Assembly (NCBI GenBank): GCA_945871045.1
Contig: CAMBUC010000144.1
Location: 1 to 5,845 of the forward strand
Length of the DNA stretch: 5,845 bases
From: an uncultured bacterium
GTDB taxonomy: Bacteria; Bacillota; Clostridia; Lachnospirales; Lachnospiraceae
Direction: 5' to 3'
Shown here: one piece after another, positions 1 through 5,643 of the stretch
Layout: every line of letters starts with the position of its first letter
Numbering within the stretch: the first letter of the stretch is position 1
Program-made: the position numbers and the translations under genes
The notes under the pieces: generated by a model
Told to the model about the DNA's origin: nothing
Databases searched by the model: none
What the model saw: only the letters and a program-made list of their open reading frames with translations

Positions 1-1
1 T

Positions 2-76
2 ATGTTTCTGGGAACCGTGATCATCGGTGGAAAGCGGGCAACAACGGAACTTAAGCGGAGATTTCATATAAAATAA
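2..76 (+). CDS. C-terminal end of an unidentified upstream protein (partial)
   Basis: One + strand frame is open from the window edge to a TAA at 74-76. It gives about 24 residues: a short hydrophobic stretch with glycines (MFLGTVIIGG) followed by a basic end rich in Lys and Arg. The other two + frames stop earlier, at 16-18 and 52-54. A hydrophobic segment followed by a positively charged tail would suit the cytoplasmic end of a membrane protein, but that is inference from very little sequence. The ATG at position 2 need not be a start, because the gene probably begins outside the window. I do not recognise the family. The 61 bases between its stop and the hydrolase start show no convincing terminator or promoter. 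Confidence 0.4.
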   Translation: MFLGTVIIGGKRATTELKRRFHIK

Positions 77-137
77 ATGTAACTATTCAGCCCCCATCTC
101 GATGTGGCTTCTCGCCAAAGAAATAGTGTAGGATTTT

Positions 138-1199
138 ATGAATATGACAGACAATAAAGTAAGCCGACAGGGGCGTCTGATGCGGCAGGCGATCGCCGCA
201 CTGACAAAAGAAAACCTGATCGGACAGAAGTTTAAAAACGGAGAGATCCGGAAAAAGATCGTAGAGCCGGCCAGTCATTGGAAGTGTCCGGAATGTTTTA
301 CAAACACGATTGTAGAACTTCCGAATTGTCAGGCCGAGTTTTTGGAGTTTCAAGAACCGAATCGTGAAAAAGTCATCCTTCAGCTCCACGGCGGCGGATA
401 TATAGGCGGCATGCGCCATGCCTACCGTTCTTTTGCTGGGCTTTATAACGAGGTTGGAAAACGATACAGCGTATTCACACCGGATTATCGTGTGGCGCCG
501 GAGCATGTATTTCCGGCAGCCCTCATCGACGCGCTGGATGCCTATGAATGGCTGCTTCGGGAGGGTTACCGGGAGGATCAGATCATTGTGGCAGGAGATT
601 CTGCCGGTGGTGGTCTGGCATTGGCGTTATGCCTTTGTTTAAAAGAAAATGGAAGAAAATTGCCCTGCGGCATCGTTGCGATGTCTCCCTGGACGGACAT
701 GACGGCAAGCGGGCCCTCCTATCAGGAGAATTATGAGAATGATCCGCTGTTCGGCGGAACCGAAGATTCCATGATCTACAATCGTGAATATTCCGCCGGT
801 ACGGATGAGACGAATCCGTATTTGTCGCCGCTTTTCGGCGATTACGAAGGATTTCCGCCCATGCTCATTCAGGTGGGTTCCTATGAGATGTTGCTTTCCG
901 ATTCGGTGCTGCTTGCACAGAAAGCGAAAGAAGCCGGCGTAAAAGTACGCTTAAGTATTTATGAGGGAATGTTTCATGTATTCCAGATGGCGCCTTTGAC
1001 ATTACCTGAGTGCAAGCGTGCATGGGTGGAGATCGGACATTTCATTGATGAGATCGACGGCACCCATGAGCGTCTCAAACAGGCAGCTGATACGGAAACG
1101 GTGGAAGCGGATGTGGCTGATACCGCGGCAGATGGACCTTTGAAAGAGGAAGTAACGGATGCTGCCGGCGATGAGCCGGATGAAGGGGAAAAGGAATGA
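138..1199 (+). CDS. Alpha/beta hydrolase, hormone-sensitive lipase (HSL) family esterase
   Basis: A 353-residue, probably cytoplasmic carboxylesterase of the HSL (bacterial family IV) group. Visible in order: the oxyanion-hole motif HGGG at 84-87; the family signature YRVAPEHVFPAA at 117-128; the nucleophile elbow GDSAGG at 153-158 with catalytic Ser155; a likely acid residue Glu250 in GSYEMLLSD (the family uses Asp or Glu here); and catalytic His280 in GMFHVF. The family hydrolyses short acyl esters; the substrate cannot be read from sequence. There is no signal peptide. Residues from about 308 to the end form an acidic, Ala/Asp/Glu-rich tail beyond the hydrolase fold. The start is uncertain: AGGA at 130-133 is 4 nt from the ATG at 138 and 10 nt from an in-frame ATG at 144, so translation may begin two codons later. 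The stop overlaps the next gene by 4 nt, suggesting translational coupling. Confidence 0.9.
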   Translation: MNMTDNKVSRQGRLMRQAIAALTKENLIGQKFKNGEIRKKIVEPASHWKCPECFTNTIVELPNCQAEFLEFQEPNREKVILQLHGGGYIGGMRHAYRSFAGLYNEVGKRYSVFTPDYRVAPEHVFPAALIDALDAYEWLLREGYREDQIIVAGDSAGGGLALALCLCLKENGRKLPCGIVAMSPWTDMTASGPSYQENYENDPLFGGTEDSMIYNREYSAGTDETNPYLSPLFGDYEGFPPMLIQVGSYEMLLSDSVLLAQKAKEAGVKVRLSIYEGMFHVFQMAPLTLPECKRAWVEIGHFIDEIDGTHERLKQAADTETVEADVADTAADGPLKEEVTDAAGDEPDEGEKE

Positions 1200-2119
1200 T
1201 GCCTATGACGGATGCTTTGTCCTCCTGTACACTTTGTCCCCGGAGGTGTGGCATAGATCGGACATCAGGTATGCATGGTGCCTGCGGGGAGTCGGCCAAG
1301 GTACGGCTGGCCCGTGCGGCGCTTCATTTCTGGGAGGAACCCTGCATCAGCGGATCAAATGGAAGCGGCGCAGTATTTTTTACCGGTTGCCAGTTGCGGT
1401 GTGTGTATTGTCAGAATCAGCCCATTGCCCATGGGGATGTGGGAAGAGAGGTTACCCTTTCGCGTCTTGCGGATATTTTTTTTGAACTGGAAGAAAAGGG
1501 AGCAAACAATATCAATCTGGTGACGCCGGATCATTTTATCCCGCAGATCGCAGAGGTGATCAGTGATGCAAAAAGCCGCGGTTTGTCGCTGCCCTTTGTC
1601 TACAATACAAGCAGTTATGTGACGGTGGAGGCACTGCGCCGGTTGGAGGGGCTGGTCAGTATCTATCTGCCGGATCTGAAATATCTGGACGGAGTCCGTG
1701 CAAAAGAATATTCCGGTGCAGCGGATTATCCCGATGTGGCGAAATCTGCTTTAAAGGAAATGTTCCGGCAGGTTGGGCCGGTGAAGTTTATGCAGATGCA
1801 AAATGAAGAGGAACCAATGCTTTCGGGCGGAATGGTGGTACGGCATTTATTGTTGCCGGGAGCACTTGACGATGCAAAGCAGATTGTGGCATATTTATAT
1901 GATACATATGGGGATGACATCTATATCAGTCTGATGAGCCAGTATACACCGCCAGAAGCGGTGGCTGATCATCCGCTTCTCCACAGGCGGGTGCGCAAAA
2001 AAGATTATGAGGCACTTGTGGACTATGCCATTGAACTGGGTGTGGAACATGCGTTTATCCAGGAAGGCAGCGCAGCGGATGAGAGTTTTATACCGGCATT
2101 TGATTATGAGGGAGTGTGA
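1196..2119 (+). CDS. Radical SAM protein, PflX/COG1313 group (pyruvate formate-lyase activase-like)
   Basis: A 307-residue protein of the group known as PflX or COG1313, homologous to glycyl-radical-enzyme activases but of unproven function. The S-adenosylmethionine-cleaving [4Fe-4S] cluster motif is CX3CX2C at Cys65, Cys69 and Cys72 (TGCQLRCVYCQNQ). An N-terminal Cys-rich segment (Cys11, 14, 18, 30; CTLCPRRCGIDR) is typical of this group and could hold a second metal centre. Other recognisable group motifs are NLVTPDHF (107-114), YLPDLKY (157-163), VRHLLLPG (215-222), SLMSQYTP (245-252) and a C-terminal FIQEGSAADESFIPAFD. Length is usual for the group. The start is ambiguous: ATG at 1196 has AAGGGG at 1183-1188 seven nt upstream, while in-frame ATG 1205 has AAGGA at 1191-1195 nine nt upstream. 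It overlaps the hydrolase stop by 4 nt. No glycyl-radical enzyme is seen nearby, so the target is unknown. Confidence 0.9.
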   Translation: MMPMTDALSSCTLCPRRCGIDRTSGMHGACGESAKVRLARAALHFWEEPCISGSNGSGAVFFTGCQLRCVYCQNQPIAHGDVGREVTLSRLADIFFELEEKGANNINLVTPDHFIPQIAEVISDAKSRGLSLPFVYNTSSYVTVEALRRLEGLVSIYLPDLKYLDGVRAKEYSGAADYPDVAKSALKEMFRQVGPVKFMQMQNEEEPMLSGGMVVRHLLLPGALDDAKQIVAYLYDTYGDDIYISLMSQYTPPEAVADHPLLHRRVRKKDYEALVDYAIELGVEHAFIQEGSAADESFIPAFDYEGV

Positions 2120-2128
2120 ATTCAGGCA

Positions 2129-2148
2129 GATCAAAAATAGTTTTGATC
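2129..2148. repeat. Perfect 8-bp inverted repeat upstream of the ClpX-like gene
   Basis: GATCAAAA at 2129-2136 and TTTTGATC at 2141-2148 are exact reverse complements separated by ATAG. The repeat lies in the 65-nt gap between the radical SAM stop and the ClpX-like start, 22 nt before the ribosome binding site. The stem is AT-rich and has no T-tract after it, so it is a poor intrinsic terminator. It could be a protein-binding operator or a small RNA hairpin; neither is proven. No well-spaced promoter is visible around it. Confidence 0.5.
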
Positions 2149-2170
2149 GAAGTTTTGAAAGGAACTGTTT

Positions 2171-2175
2171 GGAGG
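2171..2175 (+). promoter_or_regulatory. Ribosome binding site setting the ClpX-like start
   Basis: GGAGG lies 9 nt before the ATG at 2185, an ideal arrangement. The reading frame is open further upstream to a GTG at 2116, but that codon overlaps the end of the radical SAM gene, and the 23 extra residues resemble no ClpX sequence. This site therefore decides for the 2185 start. Confidence 0.85.
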
Positions 2176-2184
2176 AAGAAGTAT

Positions 2185-3738
2185 ATGTCGAATTATGACG
2201 AGAATGAATTTAAAGAAATTGTGGATGCGCAGGTAGAACCGAAAGACTCTTCGGAACACCGGAATGAAACACCGGAAGAACGATGTTATATCTGCCGCCG
2301 GCCGGAAAGCGAGACCGGCGCATTGATCCATATCCAGAATCAGATCGGTATCTGTAAGGATTGTATGCAAAAGACCTTTGACAGCATGGGAAGCGCGGGA
2401 TTTCCTTTTGGCGATCTGGGATTTCGTCTTGCGGGTTTTCCGAATATGAGTGGAAGCGTCAAGGTGGAAAAAGAAGAGCCGGAAGAAGATGACAAGAAGG
2501 GTGAAAATATTGGAAGCATTCCTAATATCAGCATGATCAATCTGGCTGATCTGGCCGGCATGATCCCTGGAATGCAGCGCACAAAGAAGAAAAAACCGAA
2601 AAAGGAAAAGAAGGTGGATCCGGTACTGGACATTCATTCGATTCCGGCACCCCATAAGATCAAAGCCACATTAGATGATTATGTGGTGGGACAGGAGCAT
2701 GCCAAAAAGGTCATGTCCGTTGCTGTTTACAACCATTATAAGCGGATCTTTTCTGACGATGAAAAGAACGGTAATCAGGATGGGATCGAGATTGAAAAGT
2801 CCAATATGCTCATGGTGGGTCCGACCGGATGCGGAAAAACATATCTTGTAAAAACTTTGGCACAACTTTTGGATGTGCCGCTGGCCATCACGGATGCCAC
2901 TTCTTTGACGGAGGCCGGATATATCGGTGATGATATCGAAAGTGTTGTAAGTAAACTGCTTGCGGCAGCTGATAATGATGTGGAGCGTGCCGAGCACGGA
3001 ATTATCTTTATTGACGAGATCGATAAGATCGCGAAAAAGAAAAATGCCCATCAAAGAGATGTCAGCGGTGAGAGCGTTCAGCAGGGAATGTTAAAATTGC
3101 TGGAGGGTGCGGAGGTGGAAGTGCCTGTAGGCGCATCCAGCAAGAATGCCATGGTTCCCATGGAACTGGTCAATACAAAGAATATCCTCTTTATCTGTGG
3201 CGGGGCTTTTCCGGATCTGGAAGATATCATCAAAGAGCGTCTGAATAAAAATTCTTCTATGGGATTTCAGGCGGATCTGAAGGATAAGTATGACAAGGAA
3301 GAGAATCTTCTGAAATATGTAACGGTCGAAGACATCCGCAAATTCGGTATGATCCCGGAGTTTATCGGTCGTCTGCCGATCCTCTTTTCGATGGATGCAT
3401 TGTCGGAGGATATGCTGGTTCGTATTCTCTCGGAGCCGAAGAATGCCATCATCAAGCAGTACAAGAAGTTACTTGCTTATGACGAGGTGGATCTGGAATT
3501 TGAAACCGATGCGCTTTATGCAATTGCAAAACGAGCGAAAGAAAAAGAAGTGGGTGCCCGTGCATTGAGGGCGATCATCGAGGAATTTATGCTGGATATC
3601 ATGTATGAGATCCCCAAGGATGACAACATCGGACGCGTGATTATTACCAAAGATTACATCGAAAACAATGGTGCGCCGAAGATCCTCATGCGCGGTGTAC
3701 CTCAGATCGAGAGCATTTCAAAGGAGAGTGGACAATGA
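2185..3738 (+). CDS. ClpX-like AAA+ ATPase (divergent ClpX paralogue) with N-terminal zinc finger
   Basis: A 517-residue ATP-driven unfoldase of the ClpX family, cytoplasmic and expected to work as a hexamer. Domains: an N-terminal zinc-binding domain with Cys34, Cys37, Cys57, Cys60; a long linker (about 61-152) containing the hydrophobic MINLADLAGMIPGM and the Lys run KKKKPKKEKK (134-143); then the AAA+ core. Core motifs are Walker A GPTGCGKT (212-219), pore-1 loop GYIG (245-248), Walker B IIFIDEID (273-280), FIGRLP (393-398) and sensor-2 GAR (457-459). ClpX is usually about 410-430 residues, so the linker and N-terminus account for the excess. Compared with E. coli ClpX from memory, the RKH loop reads SKN (319-321), the pore-2 loop is about two residues shorter, and the ClpP-docking IGF tripeptide is MGF (359-361). 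Pairing with ClpP is therefore plausible but not certain. No clpP, tig or lon lies beside it, unlike typical clpX, hence no gene symbol. The stop overlaps the ZIP start by 4 nt. Confidence 0.9.
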   Translation: MSNYDENEFKEIVDAQVEPKDSSEHRNETPEERCYICRRPESETGALIHIQNQIGICKDCMQKTFDSMGSAGFPFGDLGFRLAGFPNMSGSVKVEKEEPEEDDKKGENIGSIPNISMINLADLAGMIPGMQRTKKKKPKKEKKVDPVLDIHSIPAPHKIKATLDDYVVGQEHAKKVMSVAVYNHYKRIFSDDEKNGNQDGIEIEKSNMLMVGPTGCGKTYLVKTLAQLLDVPLAITDATSLTEAGYIGDDIESVVSKLLAAADNDVERAEHGIIFIDEIDKIAKKKNAHQRDVSGESVQQGMLKLLEGAEVEVPVGASSKNAMVPMELVNTKNILFICGGAFPDLEDIIKERLNKNSSMGFQADLKDKYDKEENLLKYVTVEDIRKFGMIPEFIGRLPILFSMDALSEDMLVRILSEPKNAIIKQYKKLLAYDEVDLEFETDALYAIAKRAKEKEVGARALRAIIEEFMLDIMYEIPKDDNIGRVIITKDYIENNGAPKILMRGVPQIESISKESGQ

Positions 3739-4517
3739 CAACGACAGTATTATTGGGAATCATGATTCCGTTTTTGGGAACCGCCCTTGGTGCGGCATGT
3801 GTGTTTTTTATGAAAGGGTCCATGAGTGATACGCTTCAGAGGATCCTGACAGGATTTGCCGCAGGCGTTATGGTGGCGGCGTCTGTCTGGAGCCTTTTGA
3901 TCCCGGCTCTGGAGCAGGCGGAAGAAATGGGAAAATGGTCGTTTCTGCCGGCAGTGATCGGCTTTTGGCTGGGTGTTTTGTTTTTGCTTGTGCTGGATCG
4001 TGTGATCCCCCATTTACATATCGGAAGCGAACAGGCAGAAGGCCCTAAGACAAAACTACAAAAGACGACAATGCTTGTGCTGGCAGTGGCATTACATAAT
4101 ATTCCCGAGGGTATGGCGGTAGGTGTCGTATATGCCGGTTATCTCACCGGAAAAGAGAGCATTACCTTTCTGGGGGCGCTGGCACTTGCGATCGGAATCG
4201 CCATCCAGAATTTTCCGGAGGGAGCGATCATTTCCATGCCCCTGCATGCTGAGGGTGTAAAAAAGGGAAGGGCGTTTTTCGGAGGCGTGATGTCCGGGAT
4301 CGTGGAACCCATCGGAGCGCTGCTTACCATCATGGCTGCCGGTGTGATCGTGCCGGCGCTGCCCTATCTGTTAAGTTTTGCAGCAGGAGCCATGATTTAT
4401 GTGGTAGTGGAAGAATTGATTCCTGAGATGTCAGCGGGAGATCATTCCAACATCGGCACCGTATTTTTTGCCGTTGGATTCAGTGTGATGATGATCCTGG
4501 ATGTAGCGTTGGGATAG
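3735..4517 (+). CDS. ZIP family divalent metal transporter (GufA-like)
   Basis: A 260-residue integral membrane protein with about eight hydrophobic segments (roughly 5-26, 36-58, 70-90, 111-134, 143-170, 179-201, 204-228, 240-258). ZIP proteins carry zinc, and often iron or manganese, into the cytoplasm. The two signature metal-binding helices are clear: LHNIPEGMAVG with His121, Asn122, Glu125 in segment 4, and QNFPEGA with Gln158, Asn159, Glu162 in segment 5. QNFPEG, rather than a His-containing motif, is typical of the bacterial GufA subgroup. Glu191 (VEPIGA) and Glu226-Glu227 lie in later helices. The segment 3-4 loop is short and has only a small His pair (PHLH, 93 and 95). Length is normal for the family. 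AAGGAG at 3721-3726 is 8 nt before ATG 3735, inside the end of the ClpX-like gene, and the two genes overlap by ATGA. Metal specificity cannot be read from sequence. Confidence 0.93.
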   Translation: MTTTVLLGIMIPFLGTALGAACVFFMKGSMSDTLQRILTGFAAGVMVAASVWSLLIPALEQAEEMGKWSFLPAVIGFWLGVLFLLVLDRVIPHLHIGSEQAEGPKTKLQKTTMLVLAVALHNIPEGMAVGVVYAGYLTGKESITFLGALALAIGIAIQNFPEGAIISMPLHAEGVKKGRAFFGGVMSGIVEPIGALLTIMAAGVIVPALPYLLSFAAGAMIYVVVEELIPEMSAGDHSNIGTVFFAVGFSVMMILDVALG

Positions 4518-4550
4518 TTTGACCTTTTCAGGCAGGATGAAAAAACTAAA

Positions 4551-4556
4551 AAGGAG
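4551..4556 (+). promoter_or_regulatory. Ribosome binding site setting the HTH gene start
   Basis: AAGGAG lies 10 nt before ATG 4567 but only 1 nt before the in-frame ATG at 4558. It is far downstream of the in-frame TTG at 4519. The 4567 start is therefore preferred. Confidence 0.75.
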
Positions 4557-4566
4557 AATGGAAACT

Positions 4567-4773
4567 ATGGATTGCCGATCAAAGATCATTGAACTGCGGG
4601 AAGAAACCGGATTAAACCGTAAAGCCTTTTGTGAGAAAATGGGAATTCCTTACCGTACGGTCACAGAGTGGGAGCGTGGAACGCGAAATGCCCCCGATTA
4701 TGTGCTCCATCTATTGGAATATTACATCCGCACGGAAAAAACATTGGAAGAACAGAAGCGGGACAAAAAATGA
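4567..4773 (+). CDS. Small XRE-type helix-turn-helix DNA-binding protein
   Basis: A 68-residue protein that is essentially one helix-turn-helix domain. Residues 3-15 form a first helix (CRSKIIELREETG). NRKAFCEKMGIPYRTVTEWERGTRNAP (17-43) is the classic XRE/Cro pattern: helix 2 NRKAFCEKMG, a turn, then recognition helix PYRTVTEWERG. A hydrophobic helix (YVLHLLEYYI) and a charged Glu/Lys tail follow, which might serve dimerisation. There is no effector or partner domain, so the ligand, if any, is unknown. The gene lies 49 nt after the ZIP stop with no clear promoter of its own, so it may be read with the ZIP and ClpX-like genes. Its last codons overlap the first copy of a 30-bp-spaced direct repeat at the next promoter, which would be a natural candidate operator. 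That link is inference. Confidence 0.8.
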   Translation: MDCRSKIIELREETGLNRKAFCEKMGIPYRTVTEWERGTRNAPDYVLHLLEYYIRTEKTLEEQKRDKK

Positions 4774-4810
4774 CATGATATTGAAAATACTGACAAAAAA
4801 TGGTATGATA
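4762..4810 (+). repeat. Pair of 19-bp direct repeats, 30 bp apart, spanning the HTH stop and the HPt promoter
   Basis: GACAAAAAATG followed by ACATGATA (4762-4780) and GACAAAAAATG followed by GTATGATA (4792-4810) match at 17 of 19 positions. The first copy contains the last codons and stop of the HTH gene. The second contains the extended -10 element of the downstream promoter. A 30-bp period is close to three helical turns, so both copies would face the same side of the DNA, as tandem operator half-sites often do. The A-run makes part of the similarity low-complexity. Confidence 0.55.
4781..4809 (+). promoter_or_regulatory. Sigma-A-type extended -10 promoter for the HPt gene
   Basis: The -35 box TTGAAA (4781-4786) and -10 box TATGAT (4804-4809) are separated by exactly 17 nt, with a TGG extended -10 (4801-4803). 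Each box has one mismatch to consensus. Transcription would start near 4816, about 30 nt before the ATG at 4846, leaving a short leader with the AAGGAG site at 4831-4836. This is the best promoter in the window and marks a new transcription unit. Confidence 0.75.
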
Positions 4811-4845
4811 AGTCTATCTTATGGTCGAAAAAGGAGTTTAAATTT

Positions 4846-5229
4846 ATGCAGTTAGAAGAATGCTATGCTACATTTGGCGGCAGTTATGAAGATGTGAAGT
4901 CCCGTTTAATGAAAGATGACTTAATCAAGCGTCTGATCATTAAATTTCTGGCAGATACCAGTTACGATAATTTAGAAAAAGCGATGAATGAGAAGAACTA
5001 CGGGGATGCATTCCGTGCAGTTCATACCTTAAAGGGTGTCAGCCAGAATCTGAGTTTTGATGTTTTAAGTCATTCCACAGAAGGTCTGACAGAGACCTTG
5101 CGTAAATGGGAGACTGTCCCGGTGGATGAAGCGGTTTGCCAGCAGCAGTGGAAGCAGGTCATGGAGGCGTATCAGACCGTGACAGATGCCATCAGATCAT
5201 TGCAGGAGTCAGATTCATCAAATAATTAG
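4846..5229 (+). CDS. Stand-alone histidine phosphotransfer (HPt) domain protein
   Basis: A 127-residue cytoplasmic protein consisting of one HPt domain. HPt domains pass a phosphoryl group between response-regulator receiver domains, or from a hybrid histidine kinase, through one histidine. Here the phosphoacceptor is His60 in the motif VHTLKGVSQNLSF (59-71), preceded by the usual amphipathic helix with ALA-like spacing (NLEKAMNEKNYGDAFRA). The position that is often Gly at the end of the motif is Ser70. The rest is helical, as expected for the four-helix bundle. There is no kinase or receiver domain in the protein or in the visible neighbourhood, so partners are unknown. ATG 4846 has AAGGAG at 4831-4836, 9 nt upstream, and a strong promoter before it. 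The next gene starts 17 nt after its stop, suggesting one operon with the repeat protein and the chemoreceptor-like gene. Confidence 0.9.
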   Translation: MQLEECYATFGGSYEDVKSRLMKDDLIKRLIIKFLADTSYDNLEKAMNEKNYGDAFRAVHTLKGVSQNLSFDVLSHSTEGLTETLRKWETVPVDEAVCQQQWKQVMEAYQTVTDAIRSLQESDSSNN

Positions 5230-5246
5230 TGGAAGAATAGAACCCT

Positions 5247-5570
5247 ATGAAAAATGTAAGAGCACAGCTATCAAATAATGGTTTTACGCTGGATCAGATC
5301 GCAGAGATCGAAGCAGGTGCCCAGGCAGGACTGGATGTATCCAAGTATGCCGACAGAGAGTTTCTGGCGATTCAGATGCGTCAGATCCGTTTCGGTTTAG
5401 CGGCTGGATTGGATGTCAGTGCCTATGCAGATCCAAAATACGACTGGTTTCAGATGGAAGAGATCCGAAAAGGCCTGATGACAGATTTGAAGATCGAGTT
5501 GTACGCGAACCCGGGGGATTGTTTTTGGAATGTGAGGCAAGCGTTTGAAAAACTGGTGGAAATCGCGTAA
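5247..5570 (+). CDS. Small protein built of 26-residue repeats, function unknown
   Basis: A 107-residue protein made of three consecutive 26-residue units plus a partial fourth. Unit 1 is 13-38, unit 2 is 39-64, unit 3 is 65-90, and 91-107 is the remnant. Shared pattern: an aromatic residue, then Q(I/M)xEIxxG, LDVSxYADP. Clear shared blocks are AGLDVSKYAD, AGLDVSAYAD and the diverged TDLKIELYANP, and QMRQIRFGL against QMEEIRKGL. Similar repeats occur in proteins of Clostridia and their mobile elements, from general memory, with no assigned function. Each unit would form a helix plus a short loop, suggesting a small solenoid for protein binding; this is inference. There is no signal peptide or membrane segment. 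The ribosome site is weak (GGAAG at 5231-5235, 11 nt before the ATG), so translation may depend on coupling to the HPt gene 17 nt upstream. Confidence 0.8.
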   Translation: MKNVRAQLSNNGFTLDQIAEIEAGAQAGLDVSKYADREFLAIQMRQIRFGLAAGLDVSAYADPKYDWFQMEEIRKGLMTDLKIELYANPGDCFWNVRQAFEKLVEIA

Positions 5571-5626
5571 AACCACGGTCGCCGGTCTTTTGATCGAAAT
5601 AAAAACAAGAGGGCAATAGGTACTAT

Positions 5627-5632
5627 AGGAGG
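5627..5632 (+). promoter_or_regulatory. Strong ribosome binding site of the chemoreceptor-like gene
   Basis: AGGAGG, a full Shine-Dalgarno match, lies 11 nt before ATG 5644. It supports the partial reading frame at the window edge as a real gene. The 73-nt gap upstream, after the repeat-protein stop at 5570, shows no well-spaced promoter and no convincing terminator. Confidence 0.75.
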
Positions 5633-5643
5633 CAGGTATTAAA

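Noticed and set aside
44..74. AT-rich TATAAA (67-72) as a -10 box for the hydrolase
   Set aside because: No recognisable -35 sequence lies 16-18 nt upstream, so a promoter cannot be supported.
90..120. Possible hairpin terminator between the upstream partial gene and the hydrolase (CCCCAT-CTCG-ATGTGG)
   Set aside because: The stem has an internal mismatch and no T-tract follows.
2116..2184. Upstream extension of the ClpX-like frame from a GTG at 2116
   Set aside because: It overlaps the radical SAM stop, lacks a well-placed site of its own, and adds 23 residues unlike ClpX. GGAGG at 2171-2175 fits ATG 2185.
2131..2655. Long open frame of 174 codons on the minus strand opposite the ClpX-like gene
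   Set aside because: Its composition (Phe/Leu/Arg/His-rich) is that of an antisense shadow. It has no family resemblance, and the + strand gene is certain.
4519..4566. TTG at 4519 as start of the HTH gene, or TTGACC there as a -35 box
   Set aside because: There is no ribosome site before the TTG, and no -10 box stands at 16-18 nt from TTGACC. AAGGAG at 4551-4556 points to ATG 4567.
5571..5592. Possible terminator after the repeat protein (CGGTCGCCG followed by TTTT)
   Set aside because: The stem is only about 3 bp, too short for an intrinsic terminator.
2141..5598. The same 11-mer TTTTGATCGAA at 2141-2151 and 5588-5598, upstream of two genes
   Set aside because: A few shared 11-mers are expected by chance in a window of this size, and the flanks do not match.
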